64,000 nt of DNA from Bailinhaonella thermotolerans (GTDB taxonomy: Bacteria; Actinomycetota; Actinomycetes; Streptosporangiales; Streptosporangiaceae): positions 235,592 to 299,591 of the forward strand of contig NZ_QZEY01000009.1 of assembly GCF_003594875.1 (NCBI RefSeq), written 5' to 3'. Of this stretch, positions 41,498 through 49,961 are shown piece after piece. The position numbers and the translations under genes are program-made. The notes beneath the pieces were generated by a model. That model did not search any database, was not told where the DNA came from, and saw only the letters and a list, made by a program, of their open reading frames with translations. Numbering within the stretch: position 1 is the first letter of the stretch; every line of letters starts with the position of its first letter.

Positions 41498-43138
41498 ATG
41501 AGCGGGGAAGACGGGGACGCCAGGCGTGGCTCCGGGGGGCGGCCCCCGCGCCGTCCCGCGGCGGGCTCGCGCCGCGCCTCGTCTCGGCCGGAGCCGGGGG
41601 CACGCCCCGAGGGGGGCGCCCGGCCCGAGGGGGGCGCCCGGCCCGAGGGGGGCTCACGCCGTACGCCGTCCGGGGCGCGGCAGGCGGCCGGGGTCAGCGT
41701 CGGGAGCGACGGGTACGGCTCGGTCAGCATCGGGCCCGGCGGGACGAAGCCGGGCGGGCCGAGGCCGCGCGTCCCCGACCCCGCGGCGCGCTCACGCCGC
41801 CGGGGGCTGCTGACCAGTGCCGCGCTGTCCGGCGTCGTGCTGCTGATCTCGGGGTTCCTCTGGGCCCTGCCGCAGGTCATCGAGGCCGGCGTCGGGCGGG
41901 TGCCCGTGGGCGTGGTCGGTTCGGTGCCGAGCGGGCCGCTCAACATCCTGCTGGTGGGCGTGGACAAGCGGCAGGGGCTCACCCGTGAGCAGCAGAAGCG
42001 GCTCGCGCTCGGGCGCGACCCCGGCTCCCGCACGGACACGATGATGCTGATCCGGCTGTCCGCCGACCACCGCCGCCTCACCGTCGTCAGCATCCCGCGC
42101 GACTCGTGGGTGACCGTGCCCGGGCGCGGCCAGCACAAGATCAACTCGGCGTACCAGCTCGGCGGGCCCAACCTGACGGTCAAGACCGTGCAGGAGGCCA
42201 CCGGCCTGGTGATCAACCACTACGTCGAGGTCAACGTGCTCGGCTTCATCAAGGTCGTGGACACCCTGGGCGGGGTGCAGGTCTGCCTCAACCAGGACAT
42301 CAACGACGTCAAGAGCGGCCTGCGCATGAAGGCCGGCAAGCACACGGTGGACGGCGTCACCGCGCTCGCCTTCGCCCGCACCCGGGCCACCGCGCGGTCC
42401 GACTTCGACCGGATCGATCGGCAGCAGCAGTTCATGGCGGCGCTGCTGCACAAGGCGCTGAGCGCCGGCACGCTGACCAACCCCGCCAAGCTCACGGGCT
42501 TCCTCGACGCCGCCCTGGCGGCCGTGACCGTGGACGAGAACCTCGACGCGGGCACGATCCGCGGCCTCGCCGGGCAGATGCAGGACCTGAGCACCGACGA
42601 CGTCACGTTCGCGACCGTCCCCGTCTCCGACGCCAACTTCCGCACCCCCCAGGGCGAGTCGGCGGTGCTCTGGGACCAGGCGGCGGCGCGCGACCTGTTC
42701 GGCCGCCTCAAGAACGACACTCCCCTGCTCAAGCCGTCCGCCACCCCGACCGCCGGGAAGAACCCGCTCACCGTCGCGCCCGGGCGCATCGCCGTACGCG
42801 TCCTCAACGGCACCGGCTTGACCGGCCGGGGCGCCAAGGCCCGCGGCGACCTGCAGCGCGTCGGCTTCCTGGTGCCCGAGCGCGCCGGGGACACGCCCGA
42901 GCGGAACCACGAGCGGACCCTCGTGCGGTACGGCACGCCGCGCGCCGACTCGGCCCGCACGGTCGCCGCGGCGATCCCCGGGGCCCAGCTCGTCGAGATC
43001 CCGGACCTGGGGAACCGGATCGAGGTGGTCGTCGGGCGCGACTACAAGGGCACGAAGGCGGTCAAGGTCGCCGCGGGCCCGGTCGAGAGCGGCGCCGGCG
43101 AGACCCCGCGCACGGCCACCCAGAACATCTGCCGCTGA
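41498..43138 (+). CDS. LCP family protein with LytR_C domain and repetitive cytoplasmic tail
   Basis: A 546-residue protein. The first ~100 residues are disordered and basic, with three copies of 'GARPEG'. A membrane helix lies around 105-125, the LCP domain at about 145-330 ('RTDTMMLIRLS', 'SIPRDSWVTVPGRGQHKINS'), and a LytR_C domain follows ('IAVRVLNGTGLTGRGAKA'). It should ligate a lipid-linked polymer to the wall. Compared with the LCP at 16272 the sequences are clearly different, so the two may serve different polymers. ATG with GGAGGGGGG upstream; a TAGTCT box (41453-41458) is a possible -10. Confidence 0.92.
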   Translation: MSGEDGDARRGSGGRPPRRPAAGSRRASSRPEPGARPEGGARPEGGARPEGGSRRTPSGARQAAGVSVGSDGYGSVSIGPGGTKPGGPRPRVPDPAARSRRRGLLTSAALSGVVLLISGFLWALPQVIEAGVGRVPVGVVGSVPSGPLNILLVGVDKRQGLTREQQKRLALGRDPGSRTDTMMLIRLSADHRRLTVVSIPRDSWVTVPGRGQHKINSAYQLGGPNLTVKTVQEATGLVINHYVEVNVLGFIKVVDTLGGVQVCLNQDINDVKSGLRMKAGKHTVDGVTALAFARTRATARSDFDRIDRQQQFMAALLHKALSAGTLTNPAKLTGFLDAALAAVTVDENLDAGTIRGLAGQMQDLSTDDVTFATVPVSDANFRTPQGESAVLWDQAAARDLFGRLKNDTPLLKPSATPTAGKNPLTVAPGRIAVRVLNGTGLTGRGAKARGDLQRVGFLVPERAGDTPERNHERTLVRYGTPRADSARTVAAAIPGAQLVEIPDLGNRIEVVVGRDYKGTKAVKVAAGPVESGAGETPRTATQNICR

Positions 43139-43144
43139 CCCCGG

Positions 43145-43175
43145 CGCCCCGGGACCGGGACGCCCGGGGGCGTCC
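43145..43175 (+). terminator. Probable terminator hairpin after the LCP gene
   Basis: CGCCCC-GGG (43145-43153) can pair with CCC-g-GGGGCG (43163-43172) with one bulged base, directly after the stop. No T tract. Confidence 0.45.
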
Positions 43176-43184
43176 GGAAGGTGG

Positions 43185-43252
43185 TCGAGGGCGGCCGGGG
43201 GCGGCCGGAGGGTGGCCGGAGGGCGGTCGGAGGGTGGCCGGGGGTGGCCGAT
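43185..43252. repeat. Intergenic tandem repeat
   Basis: Five or six imperfect ~12-base units of the type GGTGGCCGGAGG between the LCP terminator and the ABC transporter promoter. Confidence 0.8.
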
Positions 43253-43345
43253 GTGGGCATCGTGCGGTCTGAGCTGGCATGATCGCCTATGTCGCCGGAT
43301 AGCGTGGCGTCTCGCCGTACCCCCGACATTTCTGGAGAAACGACG

Positions 43346-44119
43346 ATGAGTGATGCCGGGGCCGCCCCCGCGCTCCGGGTGGACGGGCTGCACAAGGCGT
43401 TCGGCGAGCACGTCGCCGCGAACCGCGTCAGCCTCACCGTCCAGCCGGGCTCGTTCTACGGTCTCGTCGGGCCCAACGGCGCGGGGAAGACCACCACGCT
43501 CTCGATGGCGGTGGGGCTGCAGCGTCCGGACGCCGGGCGGTCGCTCGTCTTCGGCGTGGACGTCTGGCGGGACCCGCTGGCCGCCAAGCGCCTGATGGGC
43601 GTGCTGCCGGACGGGCTCGCCCTCCCCGAGCGGCTGACCGGCCGCGAACTGCTCACCTACCTGGGCACCCTCAGCGGCCTCGACCCCGCGACGGTGGAGC
43701 GGCGCGCCTCGGAGCTGCTGGACGTGATGGAGCTGAGCGGCTCCGCCGAGCGCACGCTCGTGATCGACTACTCGACCGGCATGCGGAAGAAGATCGGGCT
43801 CGCGAGCGCGCTGCTGCACGGGCCGAGGCTGCTGGTGCTCGACGAGCCGTTCGAGGCGGTGGACCCGGTCTCGGCCGCGACGCTGAAGAACATCCTGCGG
43901 CGCTTCGTGGCGGGCGGCGGCGCCGTACTCCTGTCCAGCCACGTGATGGCGCTGGTCGAGCAGCTCTGCGACACGGTGGCGGTGATGGCCGGGGGCGTCG
44001 TGGCCGCCGAGGGGCCGCTCGACGAGGTGCGCGGCGGGCGCACGCTGGAAGAGGCGTTCGTCGAGCTGGTCGGGGCCGACGTCAGCGGCGGGGAGGGGCT
44101 GTCGTGGTTGGGGTCCTGA
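43346..44119 (+). CDS. ABC transporter ATP-binding protein
   Basis: A 257-residue ATPase: Walker A 'GPNGAGKTTT', signature loop 'YSTGMRKKIGLA' (a variant of LSGGQ common in ABC-2-type exporters), Walker B 'LLVLDEPFEAVD', and an H-loop 'LLSSHVM'. The ATG at 43346 has GGAG nine bases upstream. Its stop overlaps the permease start by 16 bases, so the two form one export complex. The substrate is not evident; bacteriocin, lipid or polymer export are all possible. Confidence 0.92.
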   Translation: MSDAGAAPALRVDGLHKAFGEHVAANRVSLTVQPGSFYGLVGPNGAGKTTTLSMAVGLQRPDAGRSLVFGVDVWRDPLAAKRLMGVLPDGLALPERLTGRELLTYLGTLSGLDPATVERRASELLDVMELSGSAERTLVIDYSTGMRKKIGLASALLHGPRLLVLDEPFEAVDPVSAATLKNILRRFVAGGGAVLLSSHVMALVEQLCDTVAVMAGGVVAAEGPLDEVRGGRTLEEAFVELVGADVSGGEGLSWLGS

Positions 44120-45942
44120 TCCGGATGAAGCTCGCCGTCATGCGGCACTCCTCGACCGACGAACGCCAGATCTGGATGACCAGCGGCGCGACGGCCGGGC
44201 TCGTCGCGGCGGGGCTGACCATCTGGTTCGCGACCTACGACATCAGCCGGCCCGCCGCGCTGATGGACCTGCTCGCGGCGGTGTTCGCCATGTGGGCGTT
44301 CGGCTGGATCGCGGCGCCCGTCTGGGGCGGGCAGGCGCCGCTGCGGGCCGAGCACTTCGCGCACCACCCCGTTCCCCGGGTACGGCTGGCCGCCGGGCTG
44401 CTGGCCGCCTCGCTCGTCGGGATCGGCGCGGGGGTCACGGTCGTGGGCTTCGGCGCGCTGATCGTGTTCGGGGCGCGGCTCGGGATCGTCCCGGCACTGG
44501 TGGCGGTGCCCGCGCTGGTGCTCCAGCTCGCGCTGGTCGTGCTGCTGTCGCGGCTGGCCGCCCGGCTGTTCGGGGCGCTGTCCCGCTCGCGCACCGGGGC
44601 GGCGATCACCGGCGTGCTGACCGCCGTCCTGCTGGTGGCCTCGCAGGCCGGGTGGATCGTGTTCATCGCGGTGGAGGCGGTGCTGGCCACCGGCTTCTCC
44701 CCCGGCGTCTCGGCCGTCCTGCGGGCGCTCCCGTCGAGCTGGGGCCTGGTCGCCGTCGAGGCCGCCGCCCGCTCCGACTGGGCCGTGGTCGCGGCGGCGC
44801 TGCTGGGCCTCGCCGTGGGGCTGGTGCTGCTGACCCTGCTGTGGGGGCGCCTGCTCGGGCCGGGGCGGCTCGCGCGGTCCGTCGTGCGCGGGTCGGACCG
44901 GTCGCGCCGGATCCCCTCGCGCCCGGTGACGGCCGTCTACCTCAAGGAGCTGCGGACCTGGCGGCGTGACCCGCTGCGCGTGCAGGGGCTCGTGGTCGCG
45001 CCGGTGTTCGCCGTGCTCACCGGGCTCGTGCCGCTGGCGTTCGGCTCGACCGCCTTCCTGCCGTACGCCGGGGTGCTGGCGGCGCTGCTGGGCGCGGTGG
45101 GCAGCGCGAACCTGTACGGCCAGGACGGCACGGCGCTGTGGCTGACCCTGCTGCGGCCGGGCACCGAGCGGGCGGACGTGCGCGGGCGGCAGCTCGGCTG
45201 GCTCACGGTCTTCGGGCCGCTGTCGCTGGGGCTGACCGTGGTCGGCGGGCTGTGGCACGGGGACCCGGACGCGTGGCCGTGGGCGCTCGCCTCGGTGACC
45301 GCGGCGCTGGGCGCGGGCGCGGGCCTGGTGCCGCTGCTGGCGGTGGACCAGCTCGTGCCCGGCCCCGACCCGCACCGGAACCGCGACTCCCCGCTCGACC
45401 ACGGCGACGTGACCGGCCTGTCGTTCGTCATGCTGTTCCTGGCGATCACGGCGGCGTCGCCCGCCCTGGCCGTGGTGGCCGCGGGCGAGGCGATGGACTC
45501 CCCGGCCCTCCGCTGGACCGGCGTCGCGGCCGGCGTCGGGCTCGGCGCGGTCTGCGCCTGGGCCTTCGGCGCGCGCGCCGCCCGCCGCCTCCGCGAGCGC
45601 GGCCCGGAGCTGCTGTACCTGATGCGCTCGGGCAAGCCCGTCACCCCTCCCGAGGAGGAGACCGAGCAGGCCGCCGCCCCCATCCCCGCGGCGCGCCAGG
45701 CCATCCTGTGGACCCTGTTCTTCGTCGGCGTGATCGCCCTGTTCCCCCAGGGCCTCGTCCCCCTGGTCATGAAGCTCAGCGGCGAGATAGCCCGCGTCTG
45801 GTTCCTGGCCCTCCACCTCCCGGACCCCTGGCAATGGCCCACCGTCATCGCCATGATCCTGCTGGGCCTCACCTCCCTGACGCTGTGCGTCCACCTCTAC
45901 CGCAGGTCCACCGCCAGACCCCGCCCCCCGGCCACCCCCTGA
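44104..45942 (+). CDS. ABC transporter permease
   Basis: A 612-residue integral membrane protein with about 12-14 helices in two halves of similar layout, separated by a hydrophilic segment around residues 255-290 ('RIPSRPVTAVYLKELRTW'). Such long single permeases pair with one ATPase, as here. GTG start inside the end of the ATPase gene. No conserved substrate motif was recognised. Confidence 0.85.
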   Translation: MVGVLIRMKLAVMRHSSTDERQIWMTSGATAGLVAAGLTIWFATYDISRPAALMDLLAAVFAMWAFGWIAAPVWGGQAPLRAEHFAHHPVPRVRLAAGLLAASLVGIGAGVTVVGFGALIVFGARLGIVPALVAVPALVLQLALVVLLSRLAARLFGALSRSRTGAAITGVLTAVLLVASQAGWIVFIAVEAVLATGFSPGVSAVLRALPSSWGLVAVEAAARSDWAVVAAALLGLAVGLVLLTLLWGRLLGPGRLARSVVRGSDRSRRIPSRPVTAVYLKELRTWRRDPLRVQGLVVAPVFAVLTGLVPLAFGSTAFLPYAGVLAALLGAVGSANLYGQDGTALWLTLLRPGTERADVRGRQLGWLTVFGPLSLGLTVVGGLWHGDPDAWPWALASVTAALGAGAGLVPLLAVDQLVPGPDPHRNRDSPLDHGDVTGLSFVMLFLAITAASPALAVVAAGEAMDSPALRWTGVAAGVGLGAVCAWAFGARAARRLRERGPELLYLMRSGKPVTPPEEETEQAAAPIPAARQAILWTLFFVGVIALFPQGLVPLVMKLSGEIARVWFLALHLPDPWQWPTVIAMILLGLTSLTLCVHLYRRSTARPRPPATP

Positions 45943-45970
45943 CCCCCCGCCGCCCCCGAGAAGCCGAAGC

Positions 45971-46876
45971 ATGCCGCCCGAGCCCCTGCTGCCGCTCTAC
46001 GACACCGAAACCCGCGACCGCCTCCGGGAAGAGGCGCCCGTGGGCGGCGTCGTGGAGCGGGACGGCCCGTTCCTGCGAACGCCTTACGGAACCCACGGGA
46101 CCGTCGAGCACCTGCGCCTCCCACCAGGGGACCTCGACGAGGCGATCGCCCGTCAACGCGACGCCTTCACCGCCCGCGACGAACCCGCCGAGTGGCGGAC
46201 GTACGCGCACGACCCCTTCCCCGATCTTCCGGTACGGCTGGCGCGCGCCGGTTTCGTGGCGGAGTCGGAGCGGGACGTGCTCGTGGCGCCCCTCGCCCCC
46301 GGTGTGCTCCCGCCCGGGGTGCGCGCCGCGTCGTGGGAGGAACACGAGCACGTGGCGCGGATCGCGGGCGGGCGGCCGCAGCGCCGGGGCTTCGCGGACT
46401 TCCTGGCGGACGGGTCGGGCCTGAGCATGGACGGCGAGGTGCTGGTAGCGGAGGCCGGCGGGACCATCGAGGCGGTGGCCTGGGGCACGATCGAGCGCGG
46501 GAACCGGTTCGCGATCGTCGGGGGGCTGGTGGACCCCGGGCTCCGGCTCACGCCGTACCTGCGGCACTGGGACTGGCGGCGGGACGGTCCCGGGCGCTGG
46601 CTCCGGCGGCCCGACGCCCGATACGTCGTGGTCGAGGCCTCCGGCGCCCTCAGAAACGGGCTTCTGAGCGCCGGGTTCGGCCGATCAGCACGGTCACGTC
46701 CTGGCGCTGGACGCCGCCCGGGACGCCGGCGGCGAGCCGGCCGGTCAAGTTGCTGCTGGCGGACGAGGAGTACGACTCCATCTGGGAGCGCTTCACGTCC
46801 AGGTTCGGTTTCCGGCCGAGCACGCGAGTCTTCCCCGGGATCGACGAGCCCGCCGACTCGGCCACCTGGGACCTGA
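45971..46876 (+). CDS. GNAT-type N-acetyltransferase, 3' part probably frameshifted
   Basis: Residues 1-~236 form a plausible acetyltransferase-like protein ('WEEHEHVARIAGGRPQRRGF', 'VLVAEAGGTIEAVAWGTIE', 'RYVVVEASGALRNGLLSAGF'). After Phe at 46678 this frame becomes an Arg/Ser-rich tail with no family character. The natural continuation ('RPISTVTSWRWTPPG') is in another frame from 46681, so a single-base loss near 46676-46681 is suspected. With the base restored, the frame would run into DUF2716 and give one protein of about 424 residues ending at 47244. The acetyl acceptor is unknown. Confidence 0.6.
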   Translation: MPPEPLLPLYDTETRDRLREEAPVGGVVERDGPFLRTPYGTHGTVEHLRLPPGDLDEAIARQRDAFTARDEPAEWRTYAHDPFPDLPVRLARAGFVAESERDVLVAPLAPGVLPPGVRAASWEEHEHVARIAGGRPQRRGFADFLADGSGLSMDGEVLVAEAGGTIEAVAWGTIERGNRFAIVGGLVDPGLRLTPYLRHWDWRRDGPGRWLRRPDARYVVVEASGALRNGLLSAGFGRSARSRPGAGRRPGRRRRAGRSSCCWRTRSTTPSGSASRPGSVSGRARESSPGSTSPPTRPPGT

Positions 46877-47244
46877 GCAGGCTCGACCCCTCACGCCACG
46901 ACGCGCTCCAGGCCGCCGTCGAGCACGCCCTCCGGGAGTGCCTGCGACCCGGCGAGGAGGTGTACTGGCTCGACTGGCGGCATGTGGCGGTCCGCTTCGA
47001 CCCTCACCGGGTGGGCGGCACCGGCCGTCCGCCGTGGCCGGGTGAGGTCTATCCCGACGGGGACTACTACATCCACGTCACGGGGGACCTGCGGCTGGGC
47101 ACGTTCGGCCATCCCTGGGAGCGCACTCTCTGCGTCTTCGGGGCGGACCTGCGGGCTCGCCTGGCGCACCGGCTGGGGGAGGTTTTGGGGGTGCCCTTGC
47201 GGGTCGGGGGTCAGGCGCCGGGGGTTATGAGGCCGCTTTCGTAG
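46750..47244 (+). CDS. DUF2716 domain (separate gene or C-terminal half of the GNAT protein)
   Basis: About 164 residues matching the DUF2716 pattern: 'ADEEYDSIWERFTSRFGFRP' at the start, 'VYWLDWRHVAVRFDP' in the middle, and 'YPDGDYYIHVTGDLRLGTFG' with 'HPWERTLCVFG' at the end. The domain function is unknown. A TTG at 46750 is the only start near the domain edge, and it has no ribosome-binding site, which favours the frameshifted-fusion explanation. The 3' end overlaps the convergent response regulator by 34 bases. Confidence 0.6.
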   Translation: MLLADEEYDSIWERFTSRFGFRPSTRVFPGIDEPADSATWDLSRLDPSRHDALQAAVEHALRECLRPGEEVYWLDWRHVAVRFDPHRVGGTGRPPWPGEVYPDGDYYIHVTGDLRLGTFGHPWERTLCVFGADLRARLAHRLGEVLGVPLRVGGQAPGVMRPLS

Positions 47245-47864
47245 GCGAGGACCACCAGTTGGGAGCGGTCCCGGGCGCGGAGTTTGGTCAGGAGGCGGCT
47301 CACGTAGGTCCGGGCGGTGGCGGGGCTGATGTGGAGGGCGCGGGCCAGTTCGTCGTTGGACTCGCCGAGGCCGATGTGGTGGAGGACCTCGCGTTCGCGG
47401 TCGGTGAGGGGGGACAGGAGCTCGGGGCGGGTCGCGGGGCGGGACGTGGCCCAGGTCATGACGCGGCGGGTGATCGACGGGGAGAGGAGGGCCTCGCCGG
47501 TGGCGGCCGCGTGGACGGCGCGGCGGAGCTCGTCGGGGGTGATGTCCTTGAGGAGGAAGCCCGCGGCACCGCGGCGGATGGCCTCGATGACGTTCTCGTC
47601 CTCGTCGAAGGTGGTCAGGACGACCACGTGGACGCCGCGCAGGGACGGGTCCGCCGCCACGCGCCGGGTGGCCTCCAGGCCGTCCAGCCCGGGCATGCGG
47701 ATGTCCATCAGGACCACGTCTGGCAGGTGGTCGGCGACGCGGCGCAGGGCCTCGCGGCCGTCGGCGGCCTCGGCGACGACCTCGATGGCGGGGTCGCGTT
47801 CGAGGAGGGCGCGCAGGCCGGAGCGGACGAGCTCCTGGTCGTCGGCGAGGACCACCCTGATCAT
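47211..47864 (-). CDS. NarL/LuxR-family response regulator (orphan here)
   Basis: A 217-residue regulator: receiver domain with 'VVLADDQELVRSGLRALL' (acidic pair), phospho-acceptor Asp in 'VVLMDIRMPGLDG', Thr and Lys in 'VVLTTFDEDE' and 'LLKDI'; then a LuxR helix-turn-helix 'LTDREREVLHHIGLGESNDE', 'HISPATARTYVSRLLTKL'. No histidine kinase gene lies beside it in the window, although such regulators usually follow one. The 230 bases upstream hold no kinase remnant. Targets unknown. Confidence 0.93.
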   Translation of the reverse strand: MIRVVLADDQELVRSGLRALLERDPAIEVVAEAADGREALRRVADHLPDVVLMDIRMPGLDGLEATRRVAADPSLRGVHVVVLTTFDEDENVIEAIRRGAAGFLLKDITPDELRRAVHAAATGEALLSPSITRRVMTWATSRPATRPELLSPLTDREREVLHHIGLGESNDELARALHISPATARTYVSRLLTKLRARDRSQLVVLAYESGLITPGA

Positions 47865-48038
47865 CGCGTCCCCGGGGGGACGGCTCGGGCTGCGGGGCCG
47901 CGGCCACGGCGCGCGGGCGCCGCCGTACCGCCGCCGACGGTCACGGCGGGGTCCTGCCCCTCGGGCCGCGCAATCACGCCGCCAAGTCTAGAAGGCCCCG
48001 GGCTCGTCCCCGGGGAGGAGGCGGTCGTCGACAAACGA

Positions 48039-48069
48039 CGTATACGGACGCGCCCGGACGCGTATAACG
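48039..48069. promoter_or_regulatory. Paired CGTATA sites upstream of the 131-residue membrane protein
   Basis: CGTATACG (48039-48046, itself palindromic) and CGTATAACG (48061-48069) are 22 bases apart, about two helical turns, and lie over the expected -35 region of the gene at 48099. Confidence 0.5.
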
Positions 48070-48086
48070 GCCCGGAGACCGGCGCC

Positions 48087-48092
48087 TAGCGT
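48087..48092 (+). promoter_or_regulatory. Leaderless -10 box
   Basis: TAGCGT with six bases before the ATG at 48099; no Shine-Dalgarno site. Confidence 0.5.
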
Positions 48093-48098
48093 CGTTGC

Positions 48099-48494
48099 AT
48101 GGTCGACGTCAAGAATCTCCGCTGGCCGCTCGTCATCGGCCTCGGCGCGCTCGCGCTCATACGCCCGCTCCTCAGCGCCCTCGGCGTCCTGGAGGCCCTC
48201 GGCAAACCCTGGTCGGTCCTCGTGGTCACCGCGCTCATCTCGCTGGCCTGGCTGGCCGCCGTGGTCGCGTTCGACGTGGCGCGGCCCCTGCTCACCCTGG
48301 TCGCGGCCGGTCTCGTGTACGGCGCCCTCGCCCTGGTGCTCGGCCTTACCGCCGGGACGATCAGCGGCGAGGGCGGCGGCCTCGCCCTCCTGAACCCCTT
48401 CGCGATCGTCAGCGTCCTCGCGACGAACGCCCTCTGGGGCGGCGTCACCGGCCTCGTCGCCCTCGCGATCCAGAAGGCCCGCGGCCGCGCGTGA
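48099..48494 (+). CDS. Small four-helix membrane protein of unknown function
   Basis: A 131-residue protein: 'MVDVKNLRWPLVIGLGALAL' begins the first helix, then three more hydrophobic stretches ('VLVVTALISLAWLAAVVAF', 'LLTLVAAGLVYGALALVLGL', 'GGVTGLVALAI') and a short basic tail. No motif recognised. The mRNA is probably leaderless, and paired CGTATA sites suggest regulation by a nearby DNA-binding protein, perhaps the adjacent NarL-type regulator. It stands alone between two leftward units. Confidence 0.75.
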   Translation: MVDVKNLRWPLVIGLGALALIRPLLSALGVLEALGKPWSVLVVTALISLAWLAAVVAFDVARPLLTLVAAGLVYGALALVLGLTAGTISGEGGGLALLNPFAIVSVLATNALWGGVTGLVALAIQKARGRA

Positions 48495-48591
48495 GCCCCG
48501 CGCCCCCGGCCCCGTTCCGGTACGGCGGGCCGCCCGCGTCTCGCCCGCGCGGGGCCGGTCACCGCGCGCGGCCGGGCGGCCCGCCGTACGG

Positions 48592-48813
48592 TCAGGGGGC
48601 GTTCGACAGGATGTCGCCGGGCTGGCAGTCGAGGGCGGTGCAGATGGCGCTGAGGGTGGAGAAGCGGATGGCCCTGGCCCGGCCGTTCTTGAGGATGGAG
48701 AGGTTGGCCAGGGTGACGCCCACCTTCTCGGCCAGCTCCGTCAGGGTCATGCCGCGTTCGTCCAGGAGCCTGTCGAGGTGGACGACGATGTGATGTTCCT
48801 CGTCAGCGGGCAT
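48592..48813 (-). CDS. Cro/CI-type small HTH regulator (YozG-like)
   Basis: A 73-residue protein that is almost entirely a helix-turn-helix: 'LDRLLDERGMTLTELAEKVG', 'TLANLSILKNGRARAIRFST', 'CTALDCQPGDIL'. It matches the short Cro/CI-like regulators that follow DUF2975 genes. The ATG abuts the TAG of the upstream membrane protein with no gap. It probably binds the TTATCG-N5-CGATAA pair before the DUF2975 gene and regulates its own operon. Confidence 0.88.
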   Translation of the reverse strand: MPADEEHHIVVHLDRLLDERGMTLTELAEKVGVTLANLSILKNGRARAIRFSTLSAICTALDCQPGDILSNAP

Positions 48814-49455
48814 CTAGACCAGTCCCTCGACGTCCCGCCGGAGCACCGCGCCGCGCCGGAAGATCGCCGAGAGGGCGCCCAGGAGCAGGGCGAAGCCGAT
48901 GATCCGCAGGTCGGGCAGGTAGTCGAAACGGACCAGCCGGGCGGCCGCGGTGCCCGCCACCAGCGCGCGGTCGGCGAGGTCCTTGACCGGGTCGGCGGCC
49001 AGGCCGTACACGCCGATCAGCGCGGCCATGAGCCCGAGCCTGCGCCCGTTGGCGGGGATGAACGGGTCGCCCCGGCGCTGGGTCGCGGCGATCCGCCACA
49101 GCAGGAACATCACGACGACCATGATCAGGTGCCCGAGCAGGGGCGGGCCGAAGAGCAGCACCCGCTGCCCGAAGCCGGGGTCCGGGATCGACAGGCGCGC
49201 CTGCGGGCCGAGCTCGACGACCAGCGGGCCGATCCGCTGGAGACCCCACTCCGCGGAGTCGCCCCGGTCCAGCCACGGCATGGGGTCGTGGCCGCCGGCC
49301 AGGGCGATGCCCTCGCTGGTCCCCGAGCTCCCGTTGCTCAGGACCATCGCCGCGAGGTGGAGCAGGACACCGATCGCGAAGAGGCAGAAGAACAGGTAGA
49401 CGAGGTTCTCGACGAGCCCGTTGCCCAGTCGCGACCACCACGAGCGCTCGGCCAT
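48814..49455 (-). CDS. DUF2975 membrane protein
   Basis: A 213-residue protein with four helices (about residues 17-40, 105-125, 145-165, 180-200) and an outer loop rich in Gly and Pro between the first two. The arrangement DUF2975 plus small Cro-like regulator is conserved in Gram-positive bacteria and may sense membrane or envelope state. ATG at 49455 has a strong AAGGAGGA site, which overlaps one of the two operators. Function unknown. Confidence 0.85.
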   Translation of the reverse strand: MAERSWWSRLGNGLVENLVYLFFCLFAIGVLLHLAAMVLSNGSSGTSEGIALAGGHDPMPWLDRGDSAEWGLQRIGPLVVELGPQARLSIPDPGFGQRVLLFGPPLLGHLIMVVVMFLLWRIAATQRRGDPFIPANGRRLGLMAALIGVYGLAADPVKDLADRALVAGTAAARLVRFDYLPDLRIIGFALLLGALSAIFRRGAVLRRDVEGLV

Positions 49456-49466
49456 GGCCGTCCTCC

Positions 49467-49508
49467 TTATCGTTAATCGATACGCCCAGGGTTATCGAGA
49501 AACGATAA
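49467..49508. promoter_or_regulatory. Two TTATCG-N5-CGATAA operators before the DUF2975-HTH operon
   Basis: Sites at 49467-49483 (TTATCG TTAAT CGATAC, one mismatch) and 49492-49508 (TTATCG AGAAA CGATAA, perfect arms), 25 bases apart. The first overlaps the Shine-Dalgarno site of the DUF2975 gene. They are AT-rich islands in a GC-rich genome. Confidence 0.8.
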
Positions 49509-49517
49509 GGAGTCAAG

Positions 49518-49943
49518 TCAGATCCCGATCCTGGGCCACTCGATCGCGGGGCAGCGGTCCATGATCATGTCGATCCCGGCGGACCTGACGCGGGCCGCGG
49601 CCTTCTCGTCGATCACGCCGAGCTGGAACCAGACGGCCTTCACGCCGAGCCGGATCGCGTCGTCCGCCACCGCGCCCGCCTCCGACGGCCGGCGGAAGAC
49701 GTCCACCACGTCCACGCCGAACGGGATCGCGTCCAGGGAGGGGTACCCCGGCTCGCCGTGCACCGTCGCGGCGGACGGGTGGACCGGCACGATCCGCTTC
49801 CCGTTGCGCTGGAGGAAGGCGGCCACGCCGTACGCCGCCCGCGTCGGATTGTCCCCGAGCCCGACGATCGCCCAGGTATGCGTCTCCCGCAGCACGCGGG
49901 CGATCACGGCCTCGTCCGCGTAGGGGTGCTCAACGTTGTCCAT
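49518..49943 (-). CDS. CoA-binding domain protein (YccU-like)
   Basis: A 141-residue Rossmann-fold protein: 'THTWAIVGLGDNPTRAAYGV', 'GKRIVPVHP', 'VDVVDVFRRPSEAGAVADDA', 'GVKAVWFQLGVIDEKAAARV'. This is the single-domain CoA_binding family related to the succinyl-CoA synthetase alpha N-terminus. The physiological ligand and role are unknown. I chose ATG 49943; the longer frame upstream is a Pro/Arg-rich translation of tandem repeats. Confidence 0.88.
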   Translation of the reverse strand: MDNVEHPYADEAVIARVLRETHTWAIVGLGDNPTRAAYGVAAFLQRNGKRIVPVHPSAATVHGEPGYPSLDAIPFGVDVVDVFRRPSEAGAVADDAIRLGVKAVWFQLGVIDEKAAARVRSAGIDMIMDRCPAIEWPRIGI

Positions 49944-49961
49944 GCGAACCGTTCTACCCCC

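Noticed and set aside
41792..45972. Long minus-strand frames opposite the LCP and ABC genes
   Set aside because: High-GC DNA leaves antisense frames open. Their products are Gly/Arg/Gln/His-rich without domains, while the plus-strand frames carry clear LCP and ABC motifs.
46877..47907. Long minus-strand frame overlapping the response regulator as a possible histidine kinase
   Set aside because: Its product is Pro/Arg/His-rich and lacks H-box and ATPase motifs.
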